Assembly: GCA_032821775.1 (NCBI GenBank)
Contig: JAVLRN010000001.1
Location: forward strand, 1,674,001-1,738,000
DNA: 64,000 nt
Direction of reading: 5' to 3'
Source of the DNA: Sanguinoderma infundibulare
Taxonomy: Eukaryota; Basidiomycota; Agaricomycetes; Polyporales; Polyporaceae
Both the position numbers and the translations under genes were made by a program. The notes beneath the pieces are model-generated. The model ran no database searches. It had not been told where the DNA came from and worked only from the letters and a program-made list of their open reading frames with translations. Of this stretch, positions 10,410 through 20,899 are shown piece by piece; position 1 is the stretch's first letter; the number at the start of each line of letters is the position of its first letter.

Positions 10410-12293
10410 ATGCCCATCGAATCGAACAAAGACAAAGAAGTCCTTCGGGTCATTCGCACCCCCTTGCCTTGTCTTCCGCCTCATATGACCGTCATCAACG
10501 CTATCGTTAAGGGCAACTCGGCCCCTCGTTCCCCAGCCTCCCACCAAAGGGAACGCCCAAGTCGTCCTCATCCGCGACGGCTCCCATGGCACTGACGAGT
10601 TTTGCGCTCACCGTGCTAACTTGACAAAACGCTTGATTGACGACAACGGTTTCACCGCCGTCGCAGTTGGAGCGGACTGGCCAGAAGCCTTCAGAGTCAA
10701 CAGGTGACGTGAAGAGTGCTCCTCCGCACGCCCCCAAGAAACTCACTTCCATATTCCAGATACATCGCGGAGAGCTCCGCTCAGGCAAGATCAAGAACGC
10801 CCGTGATTCCCTTGCGGTGTTTGAGAGGTATGTGCCACTGTACAGGGTCATTTGCTTCGATGCCAGCCGCGTCGGCTCCACAGCTTTCCGAAATGGATGC
10901 GGAAGAACGAAGTGATGCCGTCCTTCATCGAGTGGCTGGCCTGGCCTAGCACAATGGCAACGTCTGGCAAGCCACCCACGATCGGTCGGAGACCGTCTAT
11001 TTTTACGGACTGGACCTCTACTCGCTCTACCGATCTGCTGAACAAGTTGTCCACTATCTACTATCTGGGAACGGTAGACGAGGGTGCAAAACAGGTCCAC
11101 AGAAGGTGCGTAGTCACTGCTTATGCAACACATCTCCTCTGACAGCGTTGGACAAGGTACAACTGTTTTGAGCGTTTCGGAGAACACACCCTGCGGTACG
11201 CCTACAAAACTCAATTTGGACTGAAGAAGGTACGCATCCGAAGATATTCGGCCAGTCATGACAAGAATTCATTCCCTGCTCGCAAGACTGCCACAAAGTC
11301 ATCGACAACCTCAGAACGCTGCTCGTCAACCGACAATGATTCATTAACCAAGGGATGCCAGATGAGAAGGACGGGCATCCCCGTGAACCGCAGCTCGTCG
11401 CGGAGATGAATGCGTTGGTGGTCAAGGATATTACCTGACAATGATGACGGAAGACGTCCTCAGCTGGAACCTTCGGTGAGCGATATTGCTCTGTATTTTC
11501 TTCGACATCCGTGTTCACACGCCACGTTTCAGCGATGAGCACTTCGTAAGGATCTTCGGCGTCGCACAATTGTTGGGTTCACACAAACACCATGCGGGCG
11601 ATGCGAAAATCGTCGTGTGAGCTCATAACTCCTATGTTAGCGATGCTAGAGCCACCGACATGAGGAGACGGCGACGTAAGTCATCACGTCTCGCTATTTC
11701 CCGACTTTCCTTCTGATCCGCTTGTGGTATAGGCGGGATCAACGTCGGACAACGGTGCCGTGAGATATTTGCGATAACAACGTATTTAACATTGGTTTCT
11801 TGATCAACAGGGGAACAGGTAAGTCGGGAATGTTACCATCCCTGACGTGCGCTCATGAAACCCTCTAGTAACTGCTGCTCACAACTGGGATGACCCTCCG
11901 TACTTGCAGAGAATGAACCCTCCTATCGGCGGATCCCTCGAAGACGTATTCGACAAGTGGGAAAACGAAGATTGCTTTGTGGTGACACAACATCGTCACC
12001 GACAAGAACGGTGTTTCCCGAAAGGTCGAGTGAAGACCTCTCCTAGTGCGCGTCATGTTGTCATCAGAACGCTGCAGGCGATGCTAACCGCCTTCTCAGT
12101 TTCTTGAACCGACCTCGCTATCAACGCTTCACGGCGTTATCTATAGACGTCTCACTGCTCCAAGTGCAGGGTTGCGCAGCAGTTCGACGCAGTTGCGCAC
12201 ATCAGGGAACCAAGAGGCATCCAGCCCTCGGAGTACGAGGATTCTTGGAAGGGTCGCAAGGCAGACCGCGCCGAGACGTTCCCTTTCGGATAA
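10410..12293 (+). pseudogene. Erythromycin-esterase-like protein pseudogene
   Basis: Remnant of a COG2312/erythromycin esterase-like hydrolase, recognisable along nearly its whole length but only by switching frames. Identifiable pieces in order: VVLIRDGSHGTDEF with HRANLTKRLIDDNGF and ADWPEAFRVNR (10545-10706); FERFPKWMRKNEVMPSFIEWL (10826-10945); YFYGLDLYSLYRSAEQVVHYL (about 11000-11070); FERFGEHTLRYAY (about 11165); MNALVVKD (about 11410), MTEDVLSWNLRDEHFV, AHNSYVSDARATDMRRRR (about 11620-11680), GINVGQRCREIF, NIGFLINRGT; WDDPPYLQRMNPPIGGSLEDVFD (about 11880); FLNRPRYQRF; and QFDAVAHIREPRGIQPSEYEDSW to a TAA. Frameshifts (for example before the first conserved block and between FIEWL and the next block) and in-frame stops (near 11340 and 11438) separate the pieces, so no intact product is possible. 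Intron remnants remain at 10707-10759 and 10828-10883. The GE.SHG-type active-site region is itself altered. Confidence 0.82.
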
Positions 12294-12848
12294 TGATGTA
12301 TCTGCGTACTGCAGCGTCGACATCATGTATCGATAGCGCTCAAGTGTGTTTTCCACGCTGCAGCGCGGAGGAGGCAAGCAGCTTTCCCACTCTACGCTTC
12401 TCCGCACATCGACTTCTACCGACTCCCGTCTTATGAATCTCCGCCTTCGCTCCCCCATCCGAACATAGGCACGGAAGCGATGCGTCATACTATCCGGCAA
12501 CGATCACCAGTCGTCCGCACATCTTTCTAGATGATCATCACTCGACCTTTCACCCCATTGGCTGTTCTTGGGCACGAAGAACTGTCCAGCACATCTAACA
12601 CAACCACTTTGAGACACTGGCGATGAGAGCACCGACTCGGGCGGGCTGTCAGGCATAAGGCCCTGTCATCCCACGCCCGCGCCCCTCGAGCCCCGTTTCG
12701 TCCTCCCCGGCGGACGTCTGCGCCCTCGTCCCGTCTTTCTCCTCTGTTTCTTCTCCCTCATTTCCTTTTACTCCCTTTTTTTTTCATCTTCGCGGAGACG
12801 TCGGTCTCAGCGCGGGATGCTGGGCATTCCCGCCGGCTTTCATACTCC
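12294..12848. other. Intergenic region upstream of the membrane-protein gene
   Basis: 555 bp. The last 150 bases are strongly pyrimidine-rich (ctcct, ttttt runs), as in promoters of expressed basidiomycete genes. No coding feature. Confidence 0.45.
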
Positions 12849-14274
12849 ATGACCCGCCGTTCCGACTTCGCTGTACATCTTCGCATTTTCTCTTTACTCG
12901 CATTCCTTCCTTCGCTCCTCCTCCTCCTCTCTTTCCCGAGCGCCGCCAGAGGCACGCCGCACAATGCCACGGTCCGGTTCGACGACCGGCGAGTATCGTT
13001 CTCGCCCGGATGGAGCCAGGCCCTGTTCAATGATAACGCAACGGGGTTGGTGGACCAGTTCGCGTTCGCGGATGAGCCGAACGTACAGGTGTTCGTCCAG
13101 TTGCCGCGTGAGTGTCATACATACGCGCATCAATTGCCTATCATCGCCTATGTGCATATCTAAACCATGTCCGGACGCACGGGCGCTTGATTGCATTCAG
13201 AGAATGTATCTGCAGTGTTTTACCAAGGATTCAAGATCAACGGCGGGGCCCAATATTTTGCTTGCCTGGACTGCGATTCGAACGTCGCCAGCGGGAGCAT
13301 CTCCACCCAGAATGGACTCCTGGTGGATGCGCAGGACGACGCGGAGAATGGCACCCAGCCTGCCGTGAGTGAGATCTGCTCGCGCGCATGCATGTTGTAC
13401 GGACATTTCTGACATGCAGACGTATTCTAGGTGACCCTGTTTTCCTTCACGAACGTCGACCCGACGCAGCTGCATGTCCTGATTGTAACCAACCAAGAGA
13501 ACAGCCAAATCACGTTCGACTCGGTGACCTTTACCATTGGCGACACGCAAGGTTCGTTTTACATATATCTCGGCACCTCGTCTTTGGTCATTTACCCTGT
13601 GATAGGTACCAGAACGACGACCTCTACCAGTGCCACGGAGACGAGTTCAACAAGCAGCAGCGGTCAAACCCAAACGAGCAGCTCGACAGCTTCTGGTTCT
13701 GGTTCTGGCTCTGGGACAGCCACCTCCGCCGCGAGCGCAACAGGGAGCGGGACTTCAGTCGCGAACAACAACCCGGGCGGGGTCGGCACGAACGGCGGGG
13801 TGTCGAAGACGGTGATCATCGTCGTCGCCGTCATCGCCTCCCTCTTCGTTTTGGCCTTGCTCGCCGCCATAACCTGGCTCCTCGTCCGCAACAACCAGCA
13901 GTCCCCTTCACGGCGGGCGGACACAGAGAGCTCGTCCGCGCTCGTCCGTGAAGCCAAACCTGCTCCCGCCATCACCGTCTCCCGCCCGCGCCCTCTGGCC
14001 CCACTCGACCTCGCAGACCTACCCACGACCCCCACTCGAGCCAGCCTGAGAGGTACGTGGAAAAATTCTTCATGTCATACTTTGCAGAATGTGATCTGTC
14101 AGAATGAGTGGTACTGATCGTTTGTTTTTGCATTTTTCATCCACCACGACAGCGCCTTCCGTCACACCAGGCAGCCCGCTCCGGATAAGTTTAGTGAGGC
14201 CAGGCAGCGGCACTCCGCCAGCGTGGCTAACGCGGATGCCACGGACGCCGCCAACGCCGTCGTCCCCCAGATGA
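12849..14274 (+). CDS. Type I membrane protein with Ser/Thr-rich stalk
   Basis: Five exons (12849-13107, 13201-13364, 13431-13551, 13606-14052, 14153-14274) encode 370 residues. The N-terminus is a signal peptide: basic start, then a Leu-rich core (LLAFLPSLLLLLSF) ending near SAARG. The ectodomain (about 35-180) contains FDDRRVSFSPGW, a Cys pair FACLDCD, and alternating hydrophobic beta-strand-like segments. A Ser/Thr/Gly stalk (about 185-245), probably O-glycosylated, leads to one membrane helix (about 250-272, VIIVVAVIASLFVLALLAAI) followed by a 100-residue Pro/Ser/Arg-rich cytoplasmic tail. The plan resembles Mid2/Axl2-like fungal wall sensors and the many lineage-specific basidiomycete membrane proteins, but I cannot assign a named orthologue. 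A surface-sensing or adhesion role is inference. Confidence 0.8.
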
Positions 14275-14862
14275 GCGATACCCGGCTTGGACAGTGCAGC
14301 TCACGGACTCAATTCATGTAGCGAGTACTTTTCGGTTAATCATTCATCTTGGGGCTTCCGATGAAACGAACGGTGGCGGTCCGATCACGAATTTGGCGGA
14401 AAGTGAGCGTCTTCTGGGTTCATATCTCGAAGTGCTGCCAGTACTTAAACCTACGGCCCGTCTGATGCAGCTAGTGGCTACTTCGCTGGTGGCGGGTGCT
14501 ATTTAGTGATGCGTGATGGCCAGGAAGAGGAATTGTACACCAAATGTGGGGCTAAACTATTCCACCCGTCTTCGGGGATCCTACAGAGATTACGAATCGT
14601 AAAAGGTATATATCATTCAACCATTAATCCTGATCGTGAGGTAACGCATAACGCATGAATACGCAAGGAAAACGGGTGCACAAGTGTAGGATACAGCGAA
14701 TGGCGTGGATGATTAGACAGCGAACGAGAAGAGGTGTCAACAAGGATCTTATGCAATCCAACAACGGGAAGGTGAACGACGTTAGACAGGACAGCGGAGG
14801 GTGGTGAGCAGACAAAATAATAAAATACGTGTGTGATTCATTCCCCTGCACGAAATGAACCA
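14275..14862. other. Convergent intergenic region
   Basis: 588 bp between the 3' ends of the membrane-protein gene (plus) and the hydrolase (minus). AT-richer than its flanks, as expected for 3' UTR and terminator sequence. No gene seen. Confidence 0.45.
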
Positions 14863-17800
14863 TTAGCCTGTGGACCATGGGGCTATATCATGGGAATGTG
14901 GCTTACAATCACGCCAATACTGGGTGAAGTGTTCTAAAACCTCGATCACGACGCCGCTCTTGTACACGAGCGCATGCTCCGCGCCCTTTACGACCTTCAC
15001 CTGGCACTTGTCCGGGCCCATCGCATTTTCCATCCACCGGACGGCGTGCTCGGCGATCTTCTCGTCTCGGTCGCCGTACCACACCCGGACGTTGTGCGGG
15101 TATGCGTGATACGAGAAGCCCATGGGTAGTCGATCATGGTTGAGGATCTGCAAGAGGTCGCTGTGCGTGCCTTTCGATGACTCAGAGTGGGACGCGGCGA
15201 TGAGAGCATTGCCGAGAGCAGCCTGGAAGCCCTGGGTGGTTGTAGGTGTTGACGTCGGCGTCGTCTTCGCTGTGGACAGTTGCGGCGACTGGACGAAGGA
15301 GAGGGGTGGGGACGGAGAACTGGTGGCACCGAAAGAGACAGATCGGCGGCCGCCTGTACGAGGAGATGGTAGAGAGGGCATCGAGCCATCTTTAGATAGG
15401 TCCAGAGGTGGTAGGTCTTGATGCTTCAAAATCGATGTCGGAGAAGGGGACCGCACTTCAAGCAGTGTAGGATCTGTCCAGTCGAACTGGTCGAGGCCGA
15501 GACCGACTTCAAACTTATCGTTGGTAATGGTGGGGGTGGGTGTTGTCGTCGTCGCGACCCAAGGTGGTGTGGGAACTGGTGGATCGGACATCTTCGGCGT
15601 GGTCCCTCTTGGCCGGCCCTTGAGTGAACCCATGGAGCGTAGAGCCTTGAGCTTCTTGGAGGGGCCATTACTCGACTTCTCTGGCGGAGGGCTGGGCGGT
15701 TGCTGGTGGTTGGATCCTGACTTAAAGCGCCCTAGGAAGCCTCTAGACGGCTTGCGAGTTATCGTATTCCCACCCTTGCTCTCACTGGCAGTCCGGTTGC
15801 GGTTTGATATCGAGCTGTTGCGTCCCAGGGTGCTGTGGCTATCAAAGCGTCCCTCAAAGTCCCGCAGGTCGTCGTACTCCGAGAACGCAGTAGACGAAAC
15901 GCTAGGTCGCGATTCAGACCCTTCCTGTTGACCAGCCATCTTGCCCGGTATGATCGTAGATGCTGTCACAGAGGGCGAACGAGGGGTGCTGAGGGCAGAT
16001 GTAGATGAAGATGCGGAGTTGGGTGATGATACGGACGCCTTGACGTCGAAACCGATGCCCTCGAACGCGATCGTGGGAGGCTTGCCCAACATCCACGCTT
16101 GGACCTTCCACTCAGCGGCCTGTGCGGTCTTCAGTAGTCCATTCGGGACGTACTTCAACCACTTGTATCCCCCTAGACGCATGTGCGTAAGTCGCTGGCA
16201 TCGTGACCGCATACAATGACTTACCGCCTTCACCGCCAGCCACCCAAGGAGCTAGGAGACACACCTCTCCTCGTATCCGTTCCGGGTACTTGTTGGCGAA
16301 CGCCATCGCGTACGGTGCGCCAGCAGAATGCGCCATCACGCTGCACTGCCCGACGTCCAACTGGTCAAGTACCTCCTCCACGACCGAGGCCCACTCTGGG
16401 ATGCTTCTTGCCGACTTCGACTTCGGCACTTCTGTACGGCCAAGGCCCCAGCTGCAACCGCCGATGAACACTGGACCAAATCGTACTAGTAGGTGCACGG
16501 CTACTCACCGATCGATCGTGATGAGCCTAATGCCCAAGCACTCCGCCATCTCATCGTACAGGCCCATGACATGTCGGACACATCCCAAGCCCAAGAATAC
16601 AACGACTGGGAAGCCCGTCGGGCTGCCCAAGTCGGACAAACTCACAGTGAGTGGATTGTTGCGTGTAGCGTGCGGGGACCGGATCAGACGAAGGAGAGTG
16701 GTCAGGCGGGTGGAGCGAAGATACTGGGCGATAGTTTGCGAGGTCGAGTTGACCGGCACCTTGGTGAGCCCCATGAGATCTAGCGGGGGCAACGGTGGCT
16801 GGTCGGAAATCGTGGAGTATGAGTAGATGGACGAGTCGCGGCGACCGTCGGAACGCGGTGAAGAAACGGAGCGTGCCATTTCCGGGGCCGTGTGCTGCTG
16901 GTTATGCTGGAATGAACGCGCCTTGTGAATGGTGCGAGGCGCGACAGCGGAGTGTTTTTCCGCTTGAATGGTACGCTGGATTTCCTCCGCCAATGTGTCG
17001 ACTGATGAGCGCGAAACCAGGTCGCCTTCTTCGTCCACCGGTGGTGGCGCTGCGTCCTTCGCGAGTTCACGATGCTTCCCATGGGAGCTGACCGTAGGGG
17101 CGATGACACTCTCGTGGCCATGGCTAGTCGCAAACGAGGTTTTGCGGGAGCGTGCCTGTTGCTCTGGAGGGGCATGCGCACGAATAATATCCGAAATCGA
17201 TGGAGCTACTGTTTTCTGCTGGATGGAGAACTGCTTGGCCGATTCGGAAGCGGACGGACTGGTCGAAGGACGAGGGGGTGTGTTGCTCTTCACCGTGGTG
17301 GAAGAGGTAGAGCGTCCTGCACGGTTGGGGGCCTTCCGGAGCCGGGGAGGAGGGGACCGTGTACGTGACGGTTCTTCGTCCTCGTCTGCGTCAGAATCGC
17401 GAGATCGCGTGGAATGTTTCCGAGGCAGAGCCCCGCCAAGGGTCACTCCGGGGGGTGGCGTGGGCAGCGGGGGATGGTAAAGGGGGTGGTGGAAGACGGT
17501 TTTGGAGAACTTCGAGGAACGCCCCGACATGCTAGCCAGGCCCATGAAATGGTCATCGGGGCCAAAGCCATTCATCCCATCCACCAACGCATCCATGGTC
17601 TCCACCCCCGCGATGGGCGCTGCGACCACAACGGGGGCACCAAACACGGGATCGCCAAAGATGGGATCACGAAGGAAGGCGTCGTCGATGGGGGTTTGGG
17701 GTGTGTCTTCGAGATGGCTGAGGGTCGAAGAGTTGGAGTCGCGGATCGGATACGAGTAGGGCTCACGGCTGGGCAAAGCCCTCTTGGTAGGGCCCGACCG

Positions 17801-18235
17801 GGCTCGGGAACGCACCTTGGTGCCCTCGCCGTCTCTGGAACGCGAAGACCTCTCACCGGAGCTGGGAAAGTCGAGAAAACTGTCCTGAACGTCGTCGTCC
17901 CTCGCCCGCTCCTCCCGATCTCTCGATCGACTGGTCTTCGGGAAGCTCTGTTCGTGCCTCAAGCTGGCCGTCTTCGAAGGACGACGGTTGTGACTGCGAG
18001 CACCAAGCTCTTGCGGGCGGGAGATTACCGGTCTTGATACGTCCTGGAAGGCATGGAATGAGGAGGGGGATATGGACTTCTCGGCGTGGGATCGAGTTCC
18101 TCCAGCCGAGGGGAAAGACTGTTCGGTGGACCGCTGCTCACGCCGCAACGACAGGATCGAGGATTTCTTCTGGGGTTTCCATGAGGCGCTAGCGTTCGGG
18201 GATTGACATTCTGGGGCATGAAGCCGTGTCGACAT
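14863..18235 (-). CDS. Alpha/beta hydrolase with very long disordered extension and insertion
   Basis: Three exons on the minus strand (18235-16509, 16451-16225, 16172-14863) encode about 1087 residues, several times the size of a normal alpha/beta hydrolase. Residues 1-500 are low-complexity and rich in Ser, Pro, Arg and Asp. The hydrolase fold starts about 540 (PVVVFLGLGCVRHVMGLYDEMAE), with the oxyanion strand and DRWGLGRTE, then the nucleophile elbow AHSAGAP (Ser about 618). About 400 residues later, after another Ser/Pro-rich insertion, come the acid VWYGDRDE (Asp about 1019) and the histidine KGAEHAL (His about 1051). The triad therefore looks intact. The frame is open across all three exons and the introns are canonical. 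Substrate is unknown; a lipase/esterase or serine hydrolase activity is a family-level inference. Confidence 0.82.
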
Positions 18236-18896
18236 GTCGGAATAAGATAAACTTTGAGAGCGAACGTGGCGGACAAAGAGCGGGTTGGGGTGTCAGAGAG
18301 AGACTGAGGCTAGCGGAGCGTGAAGCGCGTGCAGTCGCAGACCTCGTCGCTATCACCGACGGCGGCGAGGGACGAGGGGGGTATCTAGGACGAGAGACAG
18401 TTGGGCGCGAGTCGCCGAGTCGCGACAGGCGGCACAGGACAAACTCGGCGTCTGCCCCGCAGCCCCCGAACCGGGAACCGGGCGGGGCGCAAATGCTCGG
18501 CGGCCGGCTATCCACCTTTGCCGTCTACGGTCTCTCACACCACGCGGCGTCCAACCGCTTCTAGCCGCTTCTGGGGAAAAGGGAGGGAACAAGCATTAGA
18601 TGACATATATATTGATGAACTACATATACAGCAGCGAACAGCGAGGCGGGAGTAAGGGCAAGTACGATATGTGCAGCGACAACAAAGCAACGGAGGCATG
18701 ACAATGTAAACTAGAAAGGAAGATAGCATACCGATGCGTAGAAAGCGGAGATGAATGCGTAGATGTACAAGTGGTCATTACGAAGGCGGCGGACACACGG
18801 TCGGTCGCTGCCAAAATCCAGGGGTATGGAGAACTAAAGAAGCAGACGTCCATCAGTAATGTCCAGGTCACCGTGCGAGTGCCATCACGAACCAGT
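18236..18896. other. Intergenic region upstream of the hydrolase
   Basis: 661 bp between two minus-strand genes: hydrolase promoter on the left, F-box gene 3' end on the right. Overlapping short frames on both strands show no family signature and are not called. Confidence 0.45.
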
Positions 18897-20063
18897 TTAG
18901 CACCGTTGAACCAGGCTATCGGCCTTGAGTGCTCCGCAAGTAAGGTCGATTCCTCGAACCCTACAAGCGTCTTGCAGAGCGGCGTGCTGGTTCGGTGACC
19001 AGAATGTAAAGGGCGGCGCGTTCGTGCCCGCCGGGGGGACTAGTCGTCGAAGATATGGGAGCTTGCCAGACTGGACGAACCGCGTCCAGTCCTCTGGAGG
19101 GATGCGGATGATGCGCCCATGGACTGCGAGGTCTGTAAGACTTGGGCACGCCTGCGCGATCGCTTGCAACGTATGCGGGTTGGCATCGAAGCCGGATATA
19201 CGGAGCGTCTGAAGGCTCGGGCAGGTCGGGGCGTCTGCGCTGTCGAAGATAGACGGGTGGATGGACATATCAACGGCTGCGTAATGTAGCTCCTCGAGAT
19301 TGTGGCAGAGCTCCAGCATGGAGAGGATGTGGTCATCCATCTCGACCGTTGATTTTCCGACGACCTTGAGAACGCGCAGCGTTTCCCAAGCCGCCTCGCA
19401 AAGGTCGGGAAGGAAGCCGTCTACAATGTTCACGTTGTTGAGCGTGAGGTGGGTAAGCCCTCCTGGACGGTCCAAGGTGGGAGGGTATATCGCAAGTGCG
19501 ACGTTGCTGAGGGTAAGGTCGCGGAGGGAAGGGAACCTAAACGCGACGACATCGTCCCATTCGAGGGAAGGGAGACTGTGAACCGTGGACGATAGGTGGT
19601 CATCTGACGAGGTGTGACCGTCGATGTGCAGGGTCGTGACCGCACGGGTGTCGACCATGACATGGAGGAACCGCTCGGCTGAGACAGCCAGGTCCCCTCC
19701 GAGAGTAATAGACTGGAGCCCATTGAGGCCGAGAATGTACCTCAGACTTCGCATTTCCTCTTCGTCTAGAGCGCGCCGACTGTCGGCTATGGGGCGAAGC
19801 TCGAGCCCTCGAAGGTAGGAAAGTAAGGTGGGGTTCTCGGTAAGAGTGCGGGCGAAGAGCTTGCACGCGCGGAAGGACCGAAGGGAGGGCGTCGCGTAGA
19901 GTCGCTTCTGAACAGGTGCGAGCCATGCGGGGGAGATGAGGGCGAGTCGCTGGAAGTCGCGGGGCCACCAGTGGTCGTCGCTCTCGATTATGATGGGGAT
20001 GAGGTCGTCGACGAGGACAGGCGGCTCACGAACGGAGGGCATAGGGAGCTGTGCGAAACGCAA
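18897..20063 (-). CDS. F-box / leucine-rich-repeat-like protein
   Basis: Uninterrupted 388-residue reading frame. The N-terminus (PPVLVDDLIPIIIES, then FQRLALISPAWLAPVQKRLY) has the pattern of an F-box: a Leu/Ile-rich helix, a short acidic loop, then a LALISPAW helix. This is followed by about eight irregular leucine-rich stretches with spacing of 24-30 residues (for example SLRDLTLSNVAL, GLTHLTLNNVNI, TLRVLKVVGKST, SLQTLRISGFDA, SLTDLAVHGRII). Basidiomycetes encode dozens to hundreds of such proteins, usually single-exon, as here. The likely role is substrate selection in an SCF ubiquitin ligase; the target is unknown. Confidence 0.8.
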   Translation of the reverse strand: MRFAQLPMPSVREPPVLVDDLIPIIIESDDHWWPRDFQRLALISPAWLAPVQKRLYATPSLRSFRACKLFARTLTENPTLLSYLRGLELRPIADSRRALDEEEMRSLRYILGLNGLQSITLGGDLAVSAERFLHVMVDTRAVTTLHIDGHTSSDDHLSSTVHSLPSLEWDDVVAFRFPSLRDLTLSNVALAIYPPTLDRPGGLTHLTLNNVNIVDGFLPDLCEAAWETLRVLKVVGKSTVEMDDHILSMLELCHNLEELHYAAVDMSIHPSIFDSADAPTCPSLQTLRISGFDANPHTLQAIAQACPSLTDLAVHGRIIRIPPEDWTRFVQSGKLPYLRRLVPPAGTNAPPFTFWSPNQHAALQDACRVRGIDLTCGALKADSLVQRC

Positions 20064-20326
20064 GAGATGCTAGTGGTTAGGGGACAAGGGGGAGTGAGCA
20101 GGCCACTGAAGTCGATGGCAGACACGCCTGCCATGATGTACCCAGACAATATTCGGAATTGGATGAGACGCTCACCGTCTTGCCCTCGCGCCCGCCACTC
20201 TATCAATAGCACGGCTCGGCCCGACCCGGAGTTTCGTTCGACAAGCAGACACCGCAGCTCAACGCTTCCCAGTGCAGGCTCTGCAACCATTGCTGTAGTC
20301 AGGCTGTAGTCGACAGGCGGGTCGTT

Positions 20327-20899
20327 TCACGTTAGAATATTGCTTAGTGATGCGTGCGTGAAGTTTGCATCGCTCACACCACGGTTGTCAGAAGCCTCTG
20401 ACATAGAGCGATAGAGGTTCGGGCCCAACGCCCTGTCTGTACCACCAAAACTGGCCCCGCGACAAGGTATCTTGTGCTCCCCCATGAACCTGTTAGTCCT
20501 ATCTCTGTCAAATCGGTCGTCTATCCTAGACTGAGACCAAATGACGTACATTCTTAGTAGCCCCACTCGGAGCAGGCATGGTTGATTGGCGCAGAGTACG
20601 ATCCAGAGCATAGGATGCCTAGTGTTGTTGGCAACGAAGAAGATCGCGGTACCCCATACAAGACCTTCAGCTCGTAGGTCAGTGATCAGGACCATGTTGC
20701 CTCCGAGTCTTCGTCCCTTGACGAGTTCTCCTGACACGCAACCTATGCACTTATGATAGCCGGATCGTCGGCAATGGGACACTCACCTCGGACTTCACCC
20801 CATGCAATGACGGTAGTGGGCATGAGTGGTACGTTGATCCACACCGACCCAGTCATGATCATGTTATCGGGATCTATCAATGTCATACTCACGCAGGCA
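20327..20899 (-). pseudogene. Possible remnant of a membrane-protein gene
   Basis: Minus-strand open frames here include a hydrophobic run (GTAIFFVANNTRHPMLWIVL) and GNMVLITDLRAEGLVW, and they end in SDANFTHASLSNILT. The order (hydrophobic segments, then a short polar tail) loosely recalls multi-span proteins of the basidiomycete DUF6533 group. No start, splice set or full domain could be assembled, and the adjacent plus strand holds a clearly dead transporter. I treat this as a possible relic in a decaying interval rather than a gene. Confidence 0.2.

Noticed and set aside
10410..12293. Idea that the esterase-like region is an intact, intron-rich gene
   Set aside because: Two remnant introns are plausible, but frame changes such as the one between FIEWL and the YFYGLDLYSLY block and internal stops cannot be removed by GT-AG or GC-AG introns without losing conserved residues.
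16203..18037. Plus-strand frames across the long alpha/beta hydrolase
   Set aside because: Antisense shadows of the disordered Ser/Arg-rich exon; no introns, domains or start context of their own.
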